Positions 1 through 10,039 of a stretch of DNA of 64,000 nucleotides are shown one piece after another; the first letter of the stretch is position 1, and every line of letters starts with the position of its first letter. Position numbers and translations under genes: made by a program. Under the pieces are notes generated by a model, which was not told the origin of the DNA, searched no databases, and saw only the letters and a list, made by a program, of their open reading frames with translations. Source of the DNA: Entoloma clypeatum (Eukaryota > Basidiomycota > Agaricomycetes > Agaricales > Entolomataceae); NCBI GenBank assembly GCA_963565915.1, contig OY751495.1, forward strand, positions 3,224,001-3,288,000. The letters are read 5' to 3'.

Positions 1-881
1 CGGAAAAAAAAGAGGTTTGAGGGAATGAAGGAACACACGCACGAGCACCTTGTACTGCGACCAAGCGCAACTGGGCAGTTCGGACGACGGCATCAGTAAC
101 AAGCGGGTTATTACTAGACTCTACTAGCCAATAAGTACTTAGGGGGTTCGCAGACTCATCGTTCGAAGCGGCACTGACGTCGCATGCCTTCCAATAATGC
201 GGCAACAACTTGAGTCCGCGTGCTCTAACTCAGCTGGATTGATGGGCGGGTTTTCTTGAATGCGTCTGTTGAGATCAATATTTGCTATACTGGCGGGCAA
301 TGCAGGATGGGCATCGTGGACTCGGACGCTTTGGATCATGTCGTGCAAATAGACAGGTGCGGCCATGAGAGGACCATTGAGGTTGTGTGACACGGCACAC
401 CGTGAGTTGGCGGTGCATGACGTTCTTTGTCAATCTTGGCTGACCTTCCTACGATAGTTTTGTGGGAAGCGAGAGGACGCGACTCGACCAGGTTCGTTGT
501 ACGCTTTCGCACGGCATTGATGAGCCCGAAGTTAAATGGTCCCGGCGAACACGGGGCTGGGAATGCCATGAATGCGGACTCCTTTGTATATTTCAGTTTC
601 ATACCATAGCTACGTTTGACAAAGCCGAATGTGCGCTCTCAATATCAGCCTGAGTACCGCAAACAATTCATCGACGATTTCGGGTGAAAAAACGATGGTG
701 TTAGTGGACTGAGAGTCAAGGAGGACGAGAGTGGGACGGCCTGTGATACGTTACAAACAAAGTCGCAGCTCCCTCTGCCAGCCACACAACTTGAAGAAAC
801 CAGTCAGGGTGCAAGGGAATAATAAAAGAGAGGTTCAACAAAGCCTGTACATATGAGCTTTTTGCTGAACACCCCCAGCCC
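1..881 (-). other. Unassigned sequence with possible minus-strand exons
   Basis: I do not recognise a gene here. Two minus-strand open stretches (about 336-602 and 139-393) and a third short one near 660-735 have an amino-acid composition that could be exons, separated by possible GT-AG introns. No motif identifies a family and the frames do not join convincingly. The stretch lies directly downstream of the arsenite methyltransferase fusion, so it could be the neighbouring gene in the same orientation, cut by the window edge. Treat it as undetermined. Confidence 0.25.
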
Positions 882-2576
882 TCAGTCTCTGTCTACCAGT
901 AGCTCGTCATTGGCAAACTTCGCCAACCATGATTTTACCCCTCCCAAAAGCACATACGCCGTGGAGGTTGTCGTCCCAGTTTGATTGAGGTAATCTTGAT
1001 ACCTAAAGGATTTGAGTCAGCACCGAAGGGGAAACCAAGTTGTCTAGCTTATAATATTAATGCATACCACCCGGCGCACCGCGGTCCCCTGCCGGAAGAA
1101 CTACCGCAATAGAAAACAACTCTGCTTGTGTGACGGTACTTTCCCAAGAAAGCGGGGAGATCGTCGTAAAAGGTTTGCGCGTGCCAGTTATCGCTCCCCC
1201 GAACATGACCGCCCTGCGAGATATGATCCGTGAGTTTCTCCACATTGATGAATTGCTCAAAGGCCGACCCCATGATCATTCCAACGAACGTCGATTACGG
1301 CAAAGTCGGATGCTTTATCGCGGATCAGGGACGCCAGTTCCTCGACTTGGACCAGTGGAGCCTTGGAATGTACCGCTGGATACGCGTCCCACCATCGTAA
1401 CAACGGATTCGTTGGTGTATCATCCGGAACTGGACCATTGGATTTGTGCGCCGTAATCTGATAGGAAGCTAAAGAACGTTAAGCAGGCAAATTGATGCAT
1501 TCGACGCATCCCTACCGACGAGCGAATTCACGTCAGGCCTCACGGTAGTTCCCGTGATACAACAATCGATTGACCCACTGCACGGTTTCTCAAGATCATT
1601 CTTGGTCTCAAGGAAATGCACATCTGAGGGTCACATAAGACAGAAGTCACGAGCGCAGTTGTCCTACCTGTGAAGCCGGCGTCTTTGAAGAGCGCCTGGT
1701 ATTCTTCAAGTTGAATGCATCCAGATACGCAGTTGATGTATGATGTCAAATCCTTGCGGATTTCATCCGAGAAGGGTTGTTTTGCTATTATCTGCGTGAA
1801 CGATTAGGTTGTGTATTATCTTGCGCGATTGAAATCTCACATCGTCGATAATCACTCGGCCACCGGGTTTGAGAACACGGTAGATCTCTGTCAATAAGTT
1901 CTCCTTCCCAGCCTTGGGCAGAAGATTGATCACGCAATTGGAAAGAATGCAGTCAATCGTGTCCGAGGCAACCGGCAAGGAATCTGCGAGGGACGCTTGA
2001 ACAAAAGTGACGTGAGGTGGTTTAAGATTTTGCTTCTTTGCATTGTCGCGAGCAAGAACGATCATATCCTGGTCCGACAAAATTCAGCATGAAACGAAAG
2101 GCTACAAATGGACGCCTCACACCAGATACGTCAAGTCCAATGGCTTGACCAGTCGGGCCAACTCTCGCGGCCGCAAGGAACACGTCAATTCCGCCACCCG
2201 AACCCAAGTCTAGGACTTTTTCTCCCTAAGTTGGTCCCAGGAGTTGATATCGTGACACTCCGCCGAACCCAGAGAAACCAAACGATACCTTTTGCAAAGC
2301 AGCTGCACTAACAGGATTTCCACAACCTACGCCGAAATGCGCCCCGGATGGCACAGACTGAACGTCCTCTTCGGTATAACCAAGTGATCTTGTTACTTGT
2401 GCGGCATCTTTGTCGAATCAGCGAATATATCAGTCAAGTTTGCCAAAAAGTAACACATGACACATTTTACAAGCTGCAGGAACACTCGTTTGTGCCTTTT
2501 CTGAGTAGGCTCTTGCAACAGCGGCAATGAGAGCAGTATCGTTCAGTTCAGAGATCGCTGGAGTTGGAGGTGGCAT
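882..2576 (-). CDS. arsM: Arsenite methyltransferase fused to CDC25/Acr2-type rhodanese domain
   Basis: Nine exons joined by GT-AG introns give one open frame of 418 codons: 2576-2471, 2407-2289, 2225-2121, 2068-1841, 1791-1668, 1623-1516, 1468-1269, 1213-1068, 1002-882. Residues 1-265 are a SAM-dependent arsenite methyltransferase. They show GVGCGNP (Cys64), the SAM loop [11 protein letters not shown] (81-91), SNCVINL (Cys155) and CVSGC (Cys207, Cys211), so the conserved arsenic-binding cysteines are present. Residues about 295-418 are a rhodanese of the CDC25/Acr2 kind, with VIDVRWNDH and the C-x5-R phosphatase/reductase loop CGSSSGR (Cys366, Arg372). Known chemistry of the parts: arsenite methylation, and reduction of arsenate to arsenite. 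A single protein doing both in sequence is inference. The copia element next door starts 82 bp upstream of the ATG. The splice model is by eye, but all phases agree and the exon total is divisible by three. Confidence 0.85.
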
Positions 2577-2657
2577 GATGATGATTTGAATTTGAATTTC
2601 GAATTCGAATTGATCTATTCTTCGTCACACTTGTCATCATCACGCTCATCCGATTCT

Positions 2658-2927
2658 TGTAAGCGGGACCTAGAACACGTAAGGACCGTGTAAATCCTCA
2701 GAGGGTCCAAGAGAACAACGACTCTATAATGCATACCTAGAACACGTAAGGACCGTGTAACTAGTGGTATATAAGTATACAGAGGAGTGGATGAAGACAA
2801 CAATACACTTACATCCTCAGAGGGTCCAAGAGAACAACGACTGAGGATGTAAGGTATCGATTGTCGATATATATATGGAGGACGCGATCACGTGGGCAGA
2901 GCGATGATATATGACGTATGTCCAACA
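2658..2927 (-). repeat. Copia 3' LTR
   Basis: This 270-bp LTR matches 8299-8568. It contains two interleaved internal repeats: a unit starting ctagaacacgtaaggacc occurs twice (about 2669 and 2727), and a unit starting atcctcagagggtccaag occurs twice (about 2693 and 2813). A TATA-like stretch and the sequence cgatcacgtgggc lie in the part that is U3 in the element's orientation. Confidence 0.95.
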
Positions 2928-2937
2928 CACCCCCATC
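2928..2937 (-). promoter_or_regulatory. Polypurine tract of the copia element
   Basis: On the element strand GATGGGGGTG lies immediately before the 3' LTR, the expected position of the plus-strand primer. Confidence 0.7.
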
Positions 2938-2984
2938 AGCGCGACGGAATGAACGTGAGGGAGGAAAATATATGAGTAAGGTAG

Positions 2985-5900
2985 TCAAGAACGACGAACC
3001 AGGCCCAGGGATTTACAGTGTTTCTCATGTAATGCTGGTGGTAAGGCTTTGGTGAAGATGTCGGCGACCATGTCAACTGTTGAAACCCAGGACGTCTCGA
3101 AGGCACCGGAGTTGACGAGGTTACGAAGGAAGTGGTGACGGACGTCGATGTGTTTCGTTCTATTGTTAATGGCATCCGATTCTGCTAGGTGTATAGCGCT
3201 CTGATTGTCACATAAGATGGGGAAAGGGCGCGGTATGGGTAACTTGGTACCGTCGAGGAAAGATCGGATGGCCATCGCCGCACGAAAGCATCCGCCCAGT
3301 GAGAGGTATTCTGCCTCTGTGGATGACAGTGTGACAGTCTTCTGTTTGCTCGCTGAATAGTCGACGAGGGATCCAAAGAGGAAGATCGCGTAGCCTGAGA
3401 TACTGCGGCGGTCTACGGCGTCGGAAGCCCAATCAGCATCAGAGAATCCACAGTCGGTCGGGAGGATCAGGGCATCTCGTGGACCGACAGGTTGCTGGTC
3501 GAAGTTAAACTCGAGCGCAAAATCGAGGGTTCCACGTAGGTATCGTAAGACTCCCTTGGCCGCTAGCATGTGGGCACGGGTGGGGTTCGAGTTGTACTGA
3601 CCAAGAGCTGACGCTGCATAGGATATGTCCGGGCGCGTGCAAATGGCAAGGTAAAGGAGGGACCCAACCAGTCGCTGGTAGTTGACCTTCAATTCGTCAT
3701 CCGGGATGTCAGGTAGAGCATTGGGCGGCGCCAGTGGTAATGCATGGAGAGGATGTCGTAACGGGACCGGAGAGGTGTGGGCATTCATTAAGTTGTGCGC
3801 GGTAAGTAGGTCCACAATGAACGGGCGTTGCGATAGCCATAGCTTCCGTTCGTTAAGGTCTCTCGTGATCCGAATTCCCAGGTAAAGTGAGGCAGGACCT
3901 TGGTCTATTACCTCGATGCGCTCGTTCATCCTCCTCAGTACCCAGTCGTAGAGCTCCATCGAGTTTGTGGCCACAAGACCGTCGTCGACGTGGACCGGCA
4001 TGATGATCGTGAGGTCTTCTCCTGTGGTCGGCATGGTTATGGATGGGTGTGGTGGTGATGAGTAACGTGCAATGAAAACCGCCTGATCAATCTCGCAGGG
4101 TACGAACCCGATTTGCTCTAAGATGGACCGGAGGAGGAGGTAGAACTCCCGAGATGATTGTCGCAGTCCGTAGATCGCCCGCTTCACGAGCATGCAATTG
4201 TGCTCAGGTCCCATACCAGGGAGTGCGAAGCCAGGTATGTTCTTGCAGTAGATGATGTGTGACAGCGGTGCATTGAGGAACGCCGTCTTGCAGTCGTACG
4301 TAAGGATGAACCACCCCTTGTTGGTAGCGAAGGCGAGGACGATCCTGAGGCTACTCAAACGAGCAACTGGCGCGTAAGTTTTCCCATAGTCTTCCAGGCC
4401 CTGGAGGAAACCCAGAGCTACCAGTCGAGCCTTCTCTTTACCCACTATGATAGTGCCATCTGGATTGTACTTGTATGCGTAGCACCAGCGGACGCCAATA
4501 GCCTTGCGACCAGGGGGTAAAACCGCCGGTTCGAATACCTCACGTTCGACCAGGCTATCGAATTCTCGGTGCATCGCGGAGTTCCAGGTCGCCGAATCAG
4601 GACGCGCCGACGCTTCACGGGAGTTATCTGGTGGTTTCGTCAGATCAAACTTGCGTGGTAGGCGTGTGGGATCCGGGAAAGCGGCGTAGCACTGTTGTTC
4701 GATAATGGTGGAGAGCTCAAGTGCATATGTATCGTCGTAGGTATCAGCCGACGTGGAGGCTGAGGCGAGTAGGGCGAGGAATTCATCATGTGCTGTTCGG
4801 AGTGGGTCGGTAGGTGATACTGGAATCGGAAGAGCAGCACCCCCATGAGTAGGGATGTCACCCCCAGGAACCAGGCGGGTTTCAGGCGGCCGGCGAGCAT
4901 TGCGTTCCTGGATGGTCTCTGGTATTGAGGGAGGGGCGATACGAGTACGCGTTGGGCGAGGTAATGGCGGGATGGACAATGTAGGAGCAGGGTTACGTAC
5001 CAATGGTGAGCGTCTCAGCATTCCACGGTCGTTCTCGTCGAAGATGACATCCCTGGCAAAGTGGTAGGAGCCATCACCAGTAGCCCGGATGCGCCAACCT
5101 ATCCTGTTCTCCTCGTAGCCAAGGAAAATAGCCTCGAAACGTCGCGGACTACCAGGGGTTCGCTTCTCCGGAGGTATGAAGGCCCAACACCGACACCCCC
5201 ATGCGCGAAGATGGGAAAGATCTGGTTTAGCGCGTTTATAAAGTTCATAAGGCGTGACATCTGGTGGTAGTGCTTTGGACGGGAGTCGGTTGCGTAAGTA
5301 TTGCGTGGTCGTAACCGCATCCATGAAGAATGTGTCTGATAGTCCAGAGTCAGCGAGGAGTGTCTGGGCGCCATCGGTGAGAGTGCGTATGAAGCGCTCC
5401 GCGGTTCCGTTCTGGGAGTGGGCATAAGGTACCGTTTGCTGAACGGAGATACCCTTGGAGCTAAAGTGGTTCCCTAACATACCCTTGATGAACTCCAAGG
5501 CACCATCACATCGGACAGACTTGACCAGTGAACCTGTTTGACGCTCGACCTCAGACTCCACGAGGAGATACTTTTCGTAAGCCTGGCTTTTCTTGGATAA
5601 TGGGTATGTGAACCCAAAGTGTGTGTAAGAGTCCAGGATGCTGACGAAGTAAGTGTTACCCGCCGGTGACTGTGTCGGGAAAGGACCACATATATCCATG
5701 TGTAGTAGTTCACCTGGGTGTTCCGCGCGCCGGTGGTGTGAGGCAAACGGTTGTTGGGGGCACTTTCCTACTATGCAGGAGACGCAGTGTTCTCGTCCGC
5801 CCGGTCCTTTGAATGTGACGCCCTTCACTATATCCTTCATGAGGATGTTACGTGTCGTCTCAGCACTGGCATGACCTAGGCGTCGGTGCCAAAGGTGGAA

Positions 5901-8267
5901 CGTCTCCGCGACAGGCACAAAGGTGATCGTATTGGGTATATGCCCTGAAGGAGCCATCAATGCTACGGGTTCGACAGGGGCTACCGGTTCTGGTGGTAGC
6001 AGGAAGTCACACGCCAAGAAAGATAAGCGGTGGAGGAAAGCAGCGCGGAGCGGTACCAGTTCTCCAGAGGGTAGAGGGAATTCAATGGTGGTCCCTGTCG
6101 GAAGGAAATGCAGATGTATTCCTTTCTCCTGAAAGCTACCGACAGATAGTAGGTTGATCGGAACATCCGGTGCATGAAGACAGTCCGATAGGGCAATCGT
6201 ATACTCCTTACCACCGAGCATAGCACGGAAGCGCACTTCGCCACGTGCCAACGTGTTCAGCACTCCACAATTTGCCGTACCCACCGGTGTAGCCTGGTCC
6301 GGATGATAAGTCCAGAAGTATCTTCGGTCACGGAAGATGTGCGACGAGGCTGCCGAGTCGAGTGCAGAGTTATACCTATTCGTGATCGTTAGGAAAGCGA
6401 TCGGTCCCAACGTCCGTTCAAGCTCGAGGAACGGGGCAGCCACGTACGCCTTGGAGGGAGGTATGACGAAAGGTTCACGCGTAGGATAATAGAAAAGAAC
6501 GTCTGATTTGGGCGATGCTGGTACAGGGTCTACGGTGTCACTGGGAAATGTGGTAGGTGTATCACTCGGCAGGGGTTGCGCGTCGGGTGAGGGGGAAATA
6601 GGTAAGTCAACGTCCAAAGCTACATTCGCGTGCTCTCGTCTACGGCCCATACTGAGTCCCTTCACATTGTTCGGGTTGCCTCCATTCGGCGCAACGCAGT
6701 GTTCGTGTAAATGACCCACCGCGCCGCAAGTCGAGCACGTCATGTTGCGGGTCCGAGGAACTGTGTCGGAGGTAGAGGTAGGGGGCATGGAAGTCGTCGA
6801 GGTGGGCACAGGGGTAGGAACTGTCGGGGCAGGGCGGGTGGAACGTCGTTGTGGTTGGGGGTCCGGGTGTAGGTGGCGATTGCGTACATCGATGGTGAGT
6901 ACCTTCGTAATCAGGAACTCGATGTGATAGTATAACGGCGGGCACATATCGAAACCATCGTAGGCCAGTTTGCGGACTTCTCGGTAAGATTCATCTTGTG
7001 GTAAATTGTCCACAAAATGGCGGGTAAGATCAAAATCTGTGAAATCCCATGGCGTTCCCTGAAGTCGTTGAAGAGCCGTTCGCCACGCCTCGACGAACCG
7101 GATGACGGAATCATGGCCGTTGCCACATCGGAAGCGTACAATTTTGTCCTTGATGACACCCGCGCCTGCCGCATCACCACCCCCATATCCACGCGAAAGC
7201 GCAGCAAAGACATCTCGGGCGGTGGACGTAACGTTACCATGCATGTCCCGTCGTGGAGGTACCATCGATGCCGGACCTTGGCCTAGTTTGCCTACGAGGA
7301 TATGTCGCACGATCCCATCTGTGCGCCACCAGTCCTTGTATGCGCTCATCTCGGCCGGAGTCAACTGATTATGGTATGTAGGTGGGTAGGTCGGCTCGGA
7401 AAGAGGCTCGGATAGGGTGTTGTTGGTTGAGATATGCGGGTAGAGGCCTAAATTGTCCACCATGTCGATCATCGCTGCGTACCACCGAGGCCAATCACCA
7501 GCGGTTGAAAGGAGTGGAATGCGTGATAAGTCAGGTAGCGTAATCTTAAAAGCGGAAGAGTGGGAATTCGTAGGTAAGGGATGATTCATAGGTAACGGTG
7601 GTTGATGCAGAGTTTGTGGTTGAAACGGGGATCGCAATGGAGAAGGGTGCGCCGGTTGGTGTGTGTGATGGGGTATCTGAGAGGCAGAGGGAGGAATACG
7701 AGGTGACGCACGATGGGAAGGAGGAGAAGCGATCTGGGGATTGTGGTTTGTAGGTATATGCGCGGGAAAAACAGTCGACTGAACCTGGGGAACATGAGGA
7801 GGCAATTTGGACGTGGTTGCGCGTGGGAAGGGAGAGTTTCTCGGAAGAGGACGAGAGGGAGAGTTTGGGTGTTTATACGTAGTAGGTTCAAATATCGTAG
7901 GGGACTCGTCACTCGACACTCGCGCTTTACCCTTGTATGATGACGGTATTGGGGGCGCTCGTGGGGAGTTTTGAGGTATATGTAAGGGACGAAGGTGGGG
8001 TGGAATGTCATAAAAAGGATGTGGATGTGTAGCTGAAAATTTCAACGGTCCGCTGGTGGTCGCAAAGGTGGTCGGTGCAGGTCTGGTCGGTTCCGGAGAG
8101 ACAAAAACCATGTCGCTGCTCGACGGAGGAATTGGCGCAGAGGCCGGGCGAGACCATCGAGGCCATGCAGCGTCGAAGGCCATCGCGGGGAAGTTTAGGC
8201 GTTGATCGATCCAGTAAAAGGACCGAAGAGAGCGTGATTGATGAGTCGTTAGGCGTCCTCGAGGCAC
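2985..8267 (-). CDS. Copia Gag-Pol polyprotein
   Basis: A single open frame of 1,760 codons. The second methionine (codon 29, base 8183) is an equally likely start. Order of parts: a proline/serine-rich N-terminus; a Gag domain (about 240-470); a CCHC zinc knuckle CSTCGAVGHLHEHC (about 510); an aspartic protease with LDSAASSH (about 640; the usual motif is DSGASSH, so this is a G-to-A variant); the GAG-pre-integrase HHCC region with HLWHRRLGH (about 790); the integrase core starting DICGPF (about 855); reverse transcriptase with HVDDGL (about 1430); and RNase H with DADWASD (about 1610) and STEAEY. This order (integrase before RT) defines Ty1/copia. No stops or frameshifts are seen. No separate gag stop is visible, so gag and pol are probably made as one product. 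Confidence 0.95.
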   Translation of the reverse strand: MPRGRLTTHQSRSLRSFYWIDQRLNFPAMAFDAAWPRWSRPASAPIPPSSSDMVFVSPEPTRPAPTTFATTSGPLKFSATHPHPFYDIPPHLRPLHIPQNSPRAPPIPSSYKGKARVSSDESPTIFEPTTYKHPNSPSRPLPRNSPFPRATTSKLPPHVPQVQSTVFPAHIPTNHNPQIASPPSHRASPRIPPSASQIPHHTHQPAHPSPLRSPFQPQTLHQPPLPMNHPLPTNSHSSAFKITLPDLSRIPLLSTAGDWPRWYAAMIDMVDNLGLYPHISTNNTLSEPLSEPTYPPTYHNQLTPAEMSAYKDWWRTDGIVRHILVGKLGQGPASMVPPRRDMHGNVTSTARDVFAALSRGYGGGDAAGAGVIKDKIVRFRCGNGHDSVIRFVEAWRTALQRLQGTPWDFTDFDLTRHFVDNLPQDESYREVRKLAYDGFDMCPPLYYHIEFLITKVLTIDVRNRHLHPDPQPQRRSTRPAPTVPTPVPTSTTSMPPTSTSDTVPRTRNMTCSTCGAVGHLHEHCVAPNGGNPNNVKGLSMGRRREHANVALDVDLPISPSPDAQPLPSDTPTTFPSDTVDPVPASPKSDVLFYYPTREPFVIPPSKAYVAAPFLELERTLGPIAFLTITNRYNSALDSAASSHIFRDRRYFWTYHPDQATPVGTANCGVLNTLARGEVRFRAMLGGKEYTIALSDCLHAPDVPINLLSVGSFQEKGIHLHFLPTGTTIEFPLPSGELVPLRAAFLHRLSFLACDFLLPPEPVAPVEPVALMAPSGHIPNTITFVPVAETFHLWHRRLGHASAETTRNILMKDIVKGVTFKGPGGREHCVSCIVGKCPQQPFASHHRRAEHPGELLHMDICGPFPTQSPAGNTYFVSILDSYTHFGFTYPLSKKSQAYEKYLLVESEVERQTGSLVKSVRCDGALEFIKGMLGNHFSSKGISVQQTVPYAHSQNGTAERFIRTLTDGAQTLLADSGLSDTFFMDAVTTTQYLRNRLPSKALPPDVTPYELYKRAKPDLSHLRAWGCRCWAFIPPEKRTPGSPRRFEAIFLGYEENRIGWRIRATGDGSYHFARDVIFDENDRGMLRRSPLVRNPAPTLSIPPLPRPTRTRIAPPSIPETIQERNARRPPETRLVPGGDIPTHGGAALPIPVSPTDPLRTAHDEFLALLASASTSADTYDDTYALELSTIIEQQCYAAFPDPTRLPRKFDLTKPPDNSREASARPDSATWNSAMHREFDSLVEREVFEPAVLPPGRKAIGVRWCYAYKYNPDGTIIVGKEKARLVALGFLQGLEDYGKTYAPVARLSSLRIVLAFATNKGWFILTYDCKTAFLNAPLSHIIYCKNIPGFALPGMGPEHNCMLVKRAIYGLRQSSREFYLLLRSILEQIGFVPCEIDQAVFIARYSSPPHPSITMPTTGEDLTIIMPVHVDDGLVATNSMELYDWVLRRMNERIEVIDQGPASLYLGIRITRDLNERKLWLSQRPFIVDLLTAHNLMNAHTSPVPLRHPLHALPLAPPNALPDIPDDELKVNYQRLVGSLLYLAICTRPDISYAASALGQYNSNPTRAHMLAAKGVLRYLRGTLDFALEFNFDQQPVGPRDALILPTDCGFSDADWASDAVDRRSISGYAIFLFGSLVDYSASKQKTVTLSSTEAEYLSLGGCFRAAMAIRSFLDGTKLPIPRPFPILCDNQSAIHLAESDAINNRTKHIDVRHHFLRNLVNSGAFETSWVSTVDMVADIFTKALPPALHEKHCKSLGLVRRS

Positions 8268-8288
8268 GATCTAGGGTCCCTAAAGGAA

Positions 8289-8298
8289 GCCCATAACC
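8289..8298 (-). promoter_or_regulatory. Primer binding site, half-tRNA type
   Basis: Directly after the 5' LTR the element strand reads GGTTATGGGC. This is complementary to the anticodon loop region of initiator methionine tRNA (GCCCAUAACC). Drosophila copia uses an internal fragment of this tRNA as primer rather than its CCA end. The match suggests the same half-tRNA priming here. Confidence 0.75.
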
Positions 8299-8568
8299 TG
8301 TAAGCGGGACCTAGAACACGTAAGGACCGTGTAAATCCTCAGAGGGTCCAAGAGAACAACGACTCTATAATGCATACCTAGAACACGTAAGGACCGTGTA
8401 ACTAGTGGTATATAAGTATACAGAGGAGTGGATGAAGACAACAATACACTTACATCCTCAGAGGGTCCAAGAGAACAACGACTGAGGATGTAAGGTATCG
8501 ATTGTCGATATATATATGGAGGACGCGATCACGTGGGCAGAGCGATGATATATGACGTATGTCCAACA
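8299..8568 (-). repeat. Copia 5' LTR
   Basis: This is the second copy of the 270-bp LTR and it appears identical to 2658-2927. In the minus orientation it begins TGTTGGACAT and ends CTTACA. The primer site follows immediately. Confidence 0.95.
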
Positions 8569-8585
8569 ATTCTGTCGCCTTCGAG

Positions 8586-9645
8586 GTGACGGACCCATAA
8601 TTGAAGGAAATTTGATGTCTTGATATACATTTATAACACGCCGATTTCTCTCCCTACCTCCCTGAGGCATTCCCGGGCCAAAGTTAGCTCGACGAGATTT
8701 GCAACATCCTCCTGGCCACTGGTGACATGTTTCAATTCATCATCCATAATATCAAGGGTCGAGGACTTTGCACTCCACACGGACGGTGTCTTTCGAGGTA
8801 TTGACGCGATCTCGCGAAGGACAAGGTAGAAATGGAAGAGATGTGCACTGGAAGAACGTTTCACTGCATCTGCAATGAGCAAACTTGTGCTCAGACCCGT
8901 ATCGATCACTGGAGAATGGGTGGGGATCGCCCGGGCGGATTATTGCGTTTGGGAACTTACCAGGTTGTTCAACAGCATATCTCGTTGGGTCGTCCGAAAC
9001 TCCAGCCCACAAGGATCCCGGCCACAATATCAACTCCAGGAGCTTCCGGAGAACATAGATCAATTCCGTTTCTCGCACCCTGAAATGCAAAAGCACATCA
9101 GTTCCAAAATACATCACGAAATCAAGACACTAGCCTCGGGAAAGGAAGATTCCCTCGTAGAGCTACGTCAGCGACGTAAAGTCGTTCGGCATGGGTTGAG
9201 GCGATGCTCAGAGCAGCTAGCCGCCTTCGTGAACGCTCTTGATCTGCTTCGATGTCAGCGACTGAGCATAGCGCCAAGTTTGTGAGGACGCGCCTTTCGT
9301 TGTATTCGAACAAATCAAGAAGAGCAAGTCGAAACACCAATATGAGAAGCGTTCCCTTAACACCGGAGACCCAGAATCGGTGCTACCCAGCTCGTGTTGC
9401 CTCTCACTCTCGACGGGATCAATTTGTCTGGATCTGTTTATGCCAGGTCTAGGAGAGGTGGGAGCTCAATAGTATGGCTCTTGTATGAGCGGCTGCCTTT
9501 ATGCAGAATCCTGGCGAGTTGACCAACAAGATGGTCAGAGACACGAATATCTCCAAGATGGCGAGCAACGTCAATCTCCAATGAAGCAACGAGAGCGAGA
9601 TCAAAGGTTTCCTCTGCCTCTTGTATTGCAGAGCTGGATGATCGA
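8586..9645 (-). pseudogene. Truncated duplicate of the MON2 3' end
   Basis: This stretch is a diverged copy of 61473-62585, the 3' end of the MON2 gene at the right of the window, in the same orientation. It carries the C-terminal coding part, for example YVLRKLLEL, SDDPTRYAVEQPG, IADAVKRSSSAHLFHFY and ARECLREVGREIGV. It stops abruptly at 9645 while the parent continues upstream. Compared with the parent it has lost 9 bp near the C-terminus (Asp-Ala-Arg), 8 and 7 bp near 9176-9200, and about 20 bp near 9627. With no upstream exons it cannot make MON2, and the small deletions fit decay. The left end of the homology is 13 bp inside the copia target duplication. Confidence 0.85.
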
Positions 9646-9682
9646 TTATGTCACGCTGGGCACGTGACGTTCGCGTTGAACA

Positions 9683-10039
9683 ATGTCCTCTACGATCACG
9701 CTCACCTGTTGGAGCTTCGGCGATGATTGCGATGGTACCTTCGAAGTCGAAACAGCACTTATCAAGAATGTCGGAGCTCTCAAGGACGCGATAAAGGAGA
9801 AGAACAAGCATGCCTTCCAACACGTCGACGCTAAAACCCTTGATCTATGGAAAGTTTCTCTCCCTTTCGATGAATGTTTCGAGGAGAATTTGAAGAAGCT
9901 GGAATTCAATGACAAACCACTGCGAGCCTGGGAGAAGATATCCTCGCTCTTTTTGCACATATCCGAGGCTGATTGTCTGGATATAGTTGTAAAGGGTCCT
10001 CGACCTGATGGTGCGTGCATCAGCAAAACCACATGCTGA
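9683..10039 (+). CDS. Crinkler-type N-terminal domain protein
   Basis: An ORF of 118 codons. It starts MSSTITLTCWSFGDD and continues with VGALKDAIKEKNK, DLWKVSLPFDE and a closing segment LHISEADCLDIVVKGP. This is the pattern of the ubiquitin-like Crinkler header domain (tryptophan and GDD near the start, LKxAIKEK, LDLWKV, and a final IVV strand). In Crinkler families this header precedes diverse C-terminal effector domains. Here nothing recognisable follows, so the gene is header-only, truncated, or spliced to an exon I cannot find (a possible donor lies at 10011). The ATG is 38 bp from the breakpoint of the MON2 duplicate, so any promoter must lie inside duplicated MON2 sequence or be absent. 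Confidence 0.7.
   Translation: MSSTITLTCWSFGDDCDGTFEVETALIKNVGALKDAIKEKNKHAFQHVDAKTLDLWKVSLPFDECFEENLKKLEFNDKPLRAWEKISSLFLHISEADCLDIVVKGPRPDGACISKTTC

Larger units (their letters stand above)
2653..8573 (-). mobile_element. Ty1/copia LTR retrotransposon, recent and apparently complete
   Basis: Full-length minus-strand element. The 270-bp LTRs at 8299-8568 (5') and 2658-2927 (3') look identical base for base and run TG to CA. The 5-bp target duplication attct flanks both sides (2653-2657 and 8569-8573). One gag-pol frame fills the interior. Identical LTRs, an intact frame and a perfect duplication point to a very recent insertion, and the element may still be competent. It sits between the arsenite methyltransferase gene and the MON2 duplicate, 82 bp from the start codon of the former, so its LTR could influence that promoter (inference). 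Confidence 0.97.

Noticed and set aside
4855..8296. Many plus-strand ORFs opposite the copia polyprotein
   Set aside because: No recognisable motifs, all within the antisense of a clear gag-pol frame.
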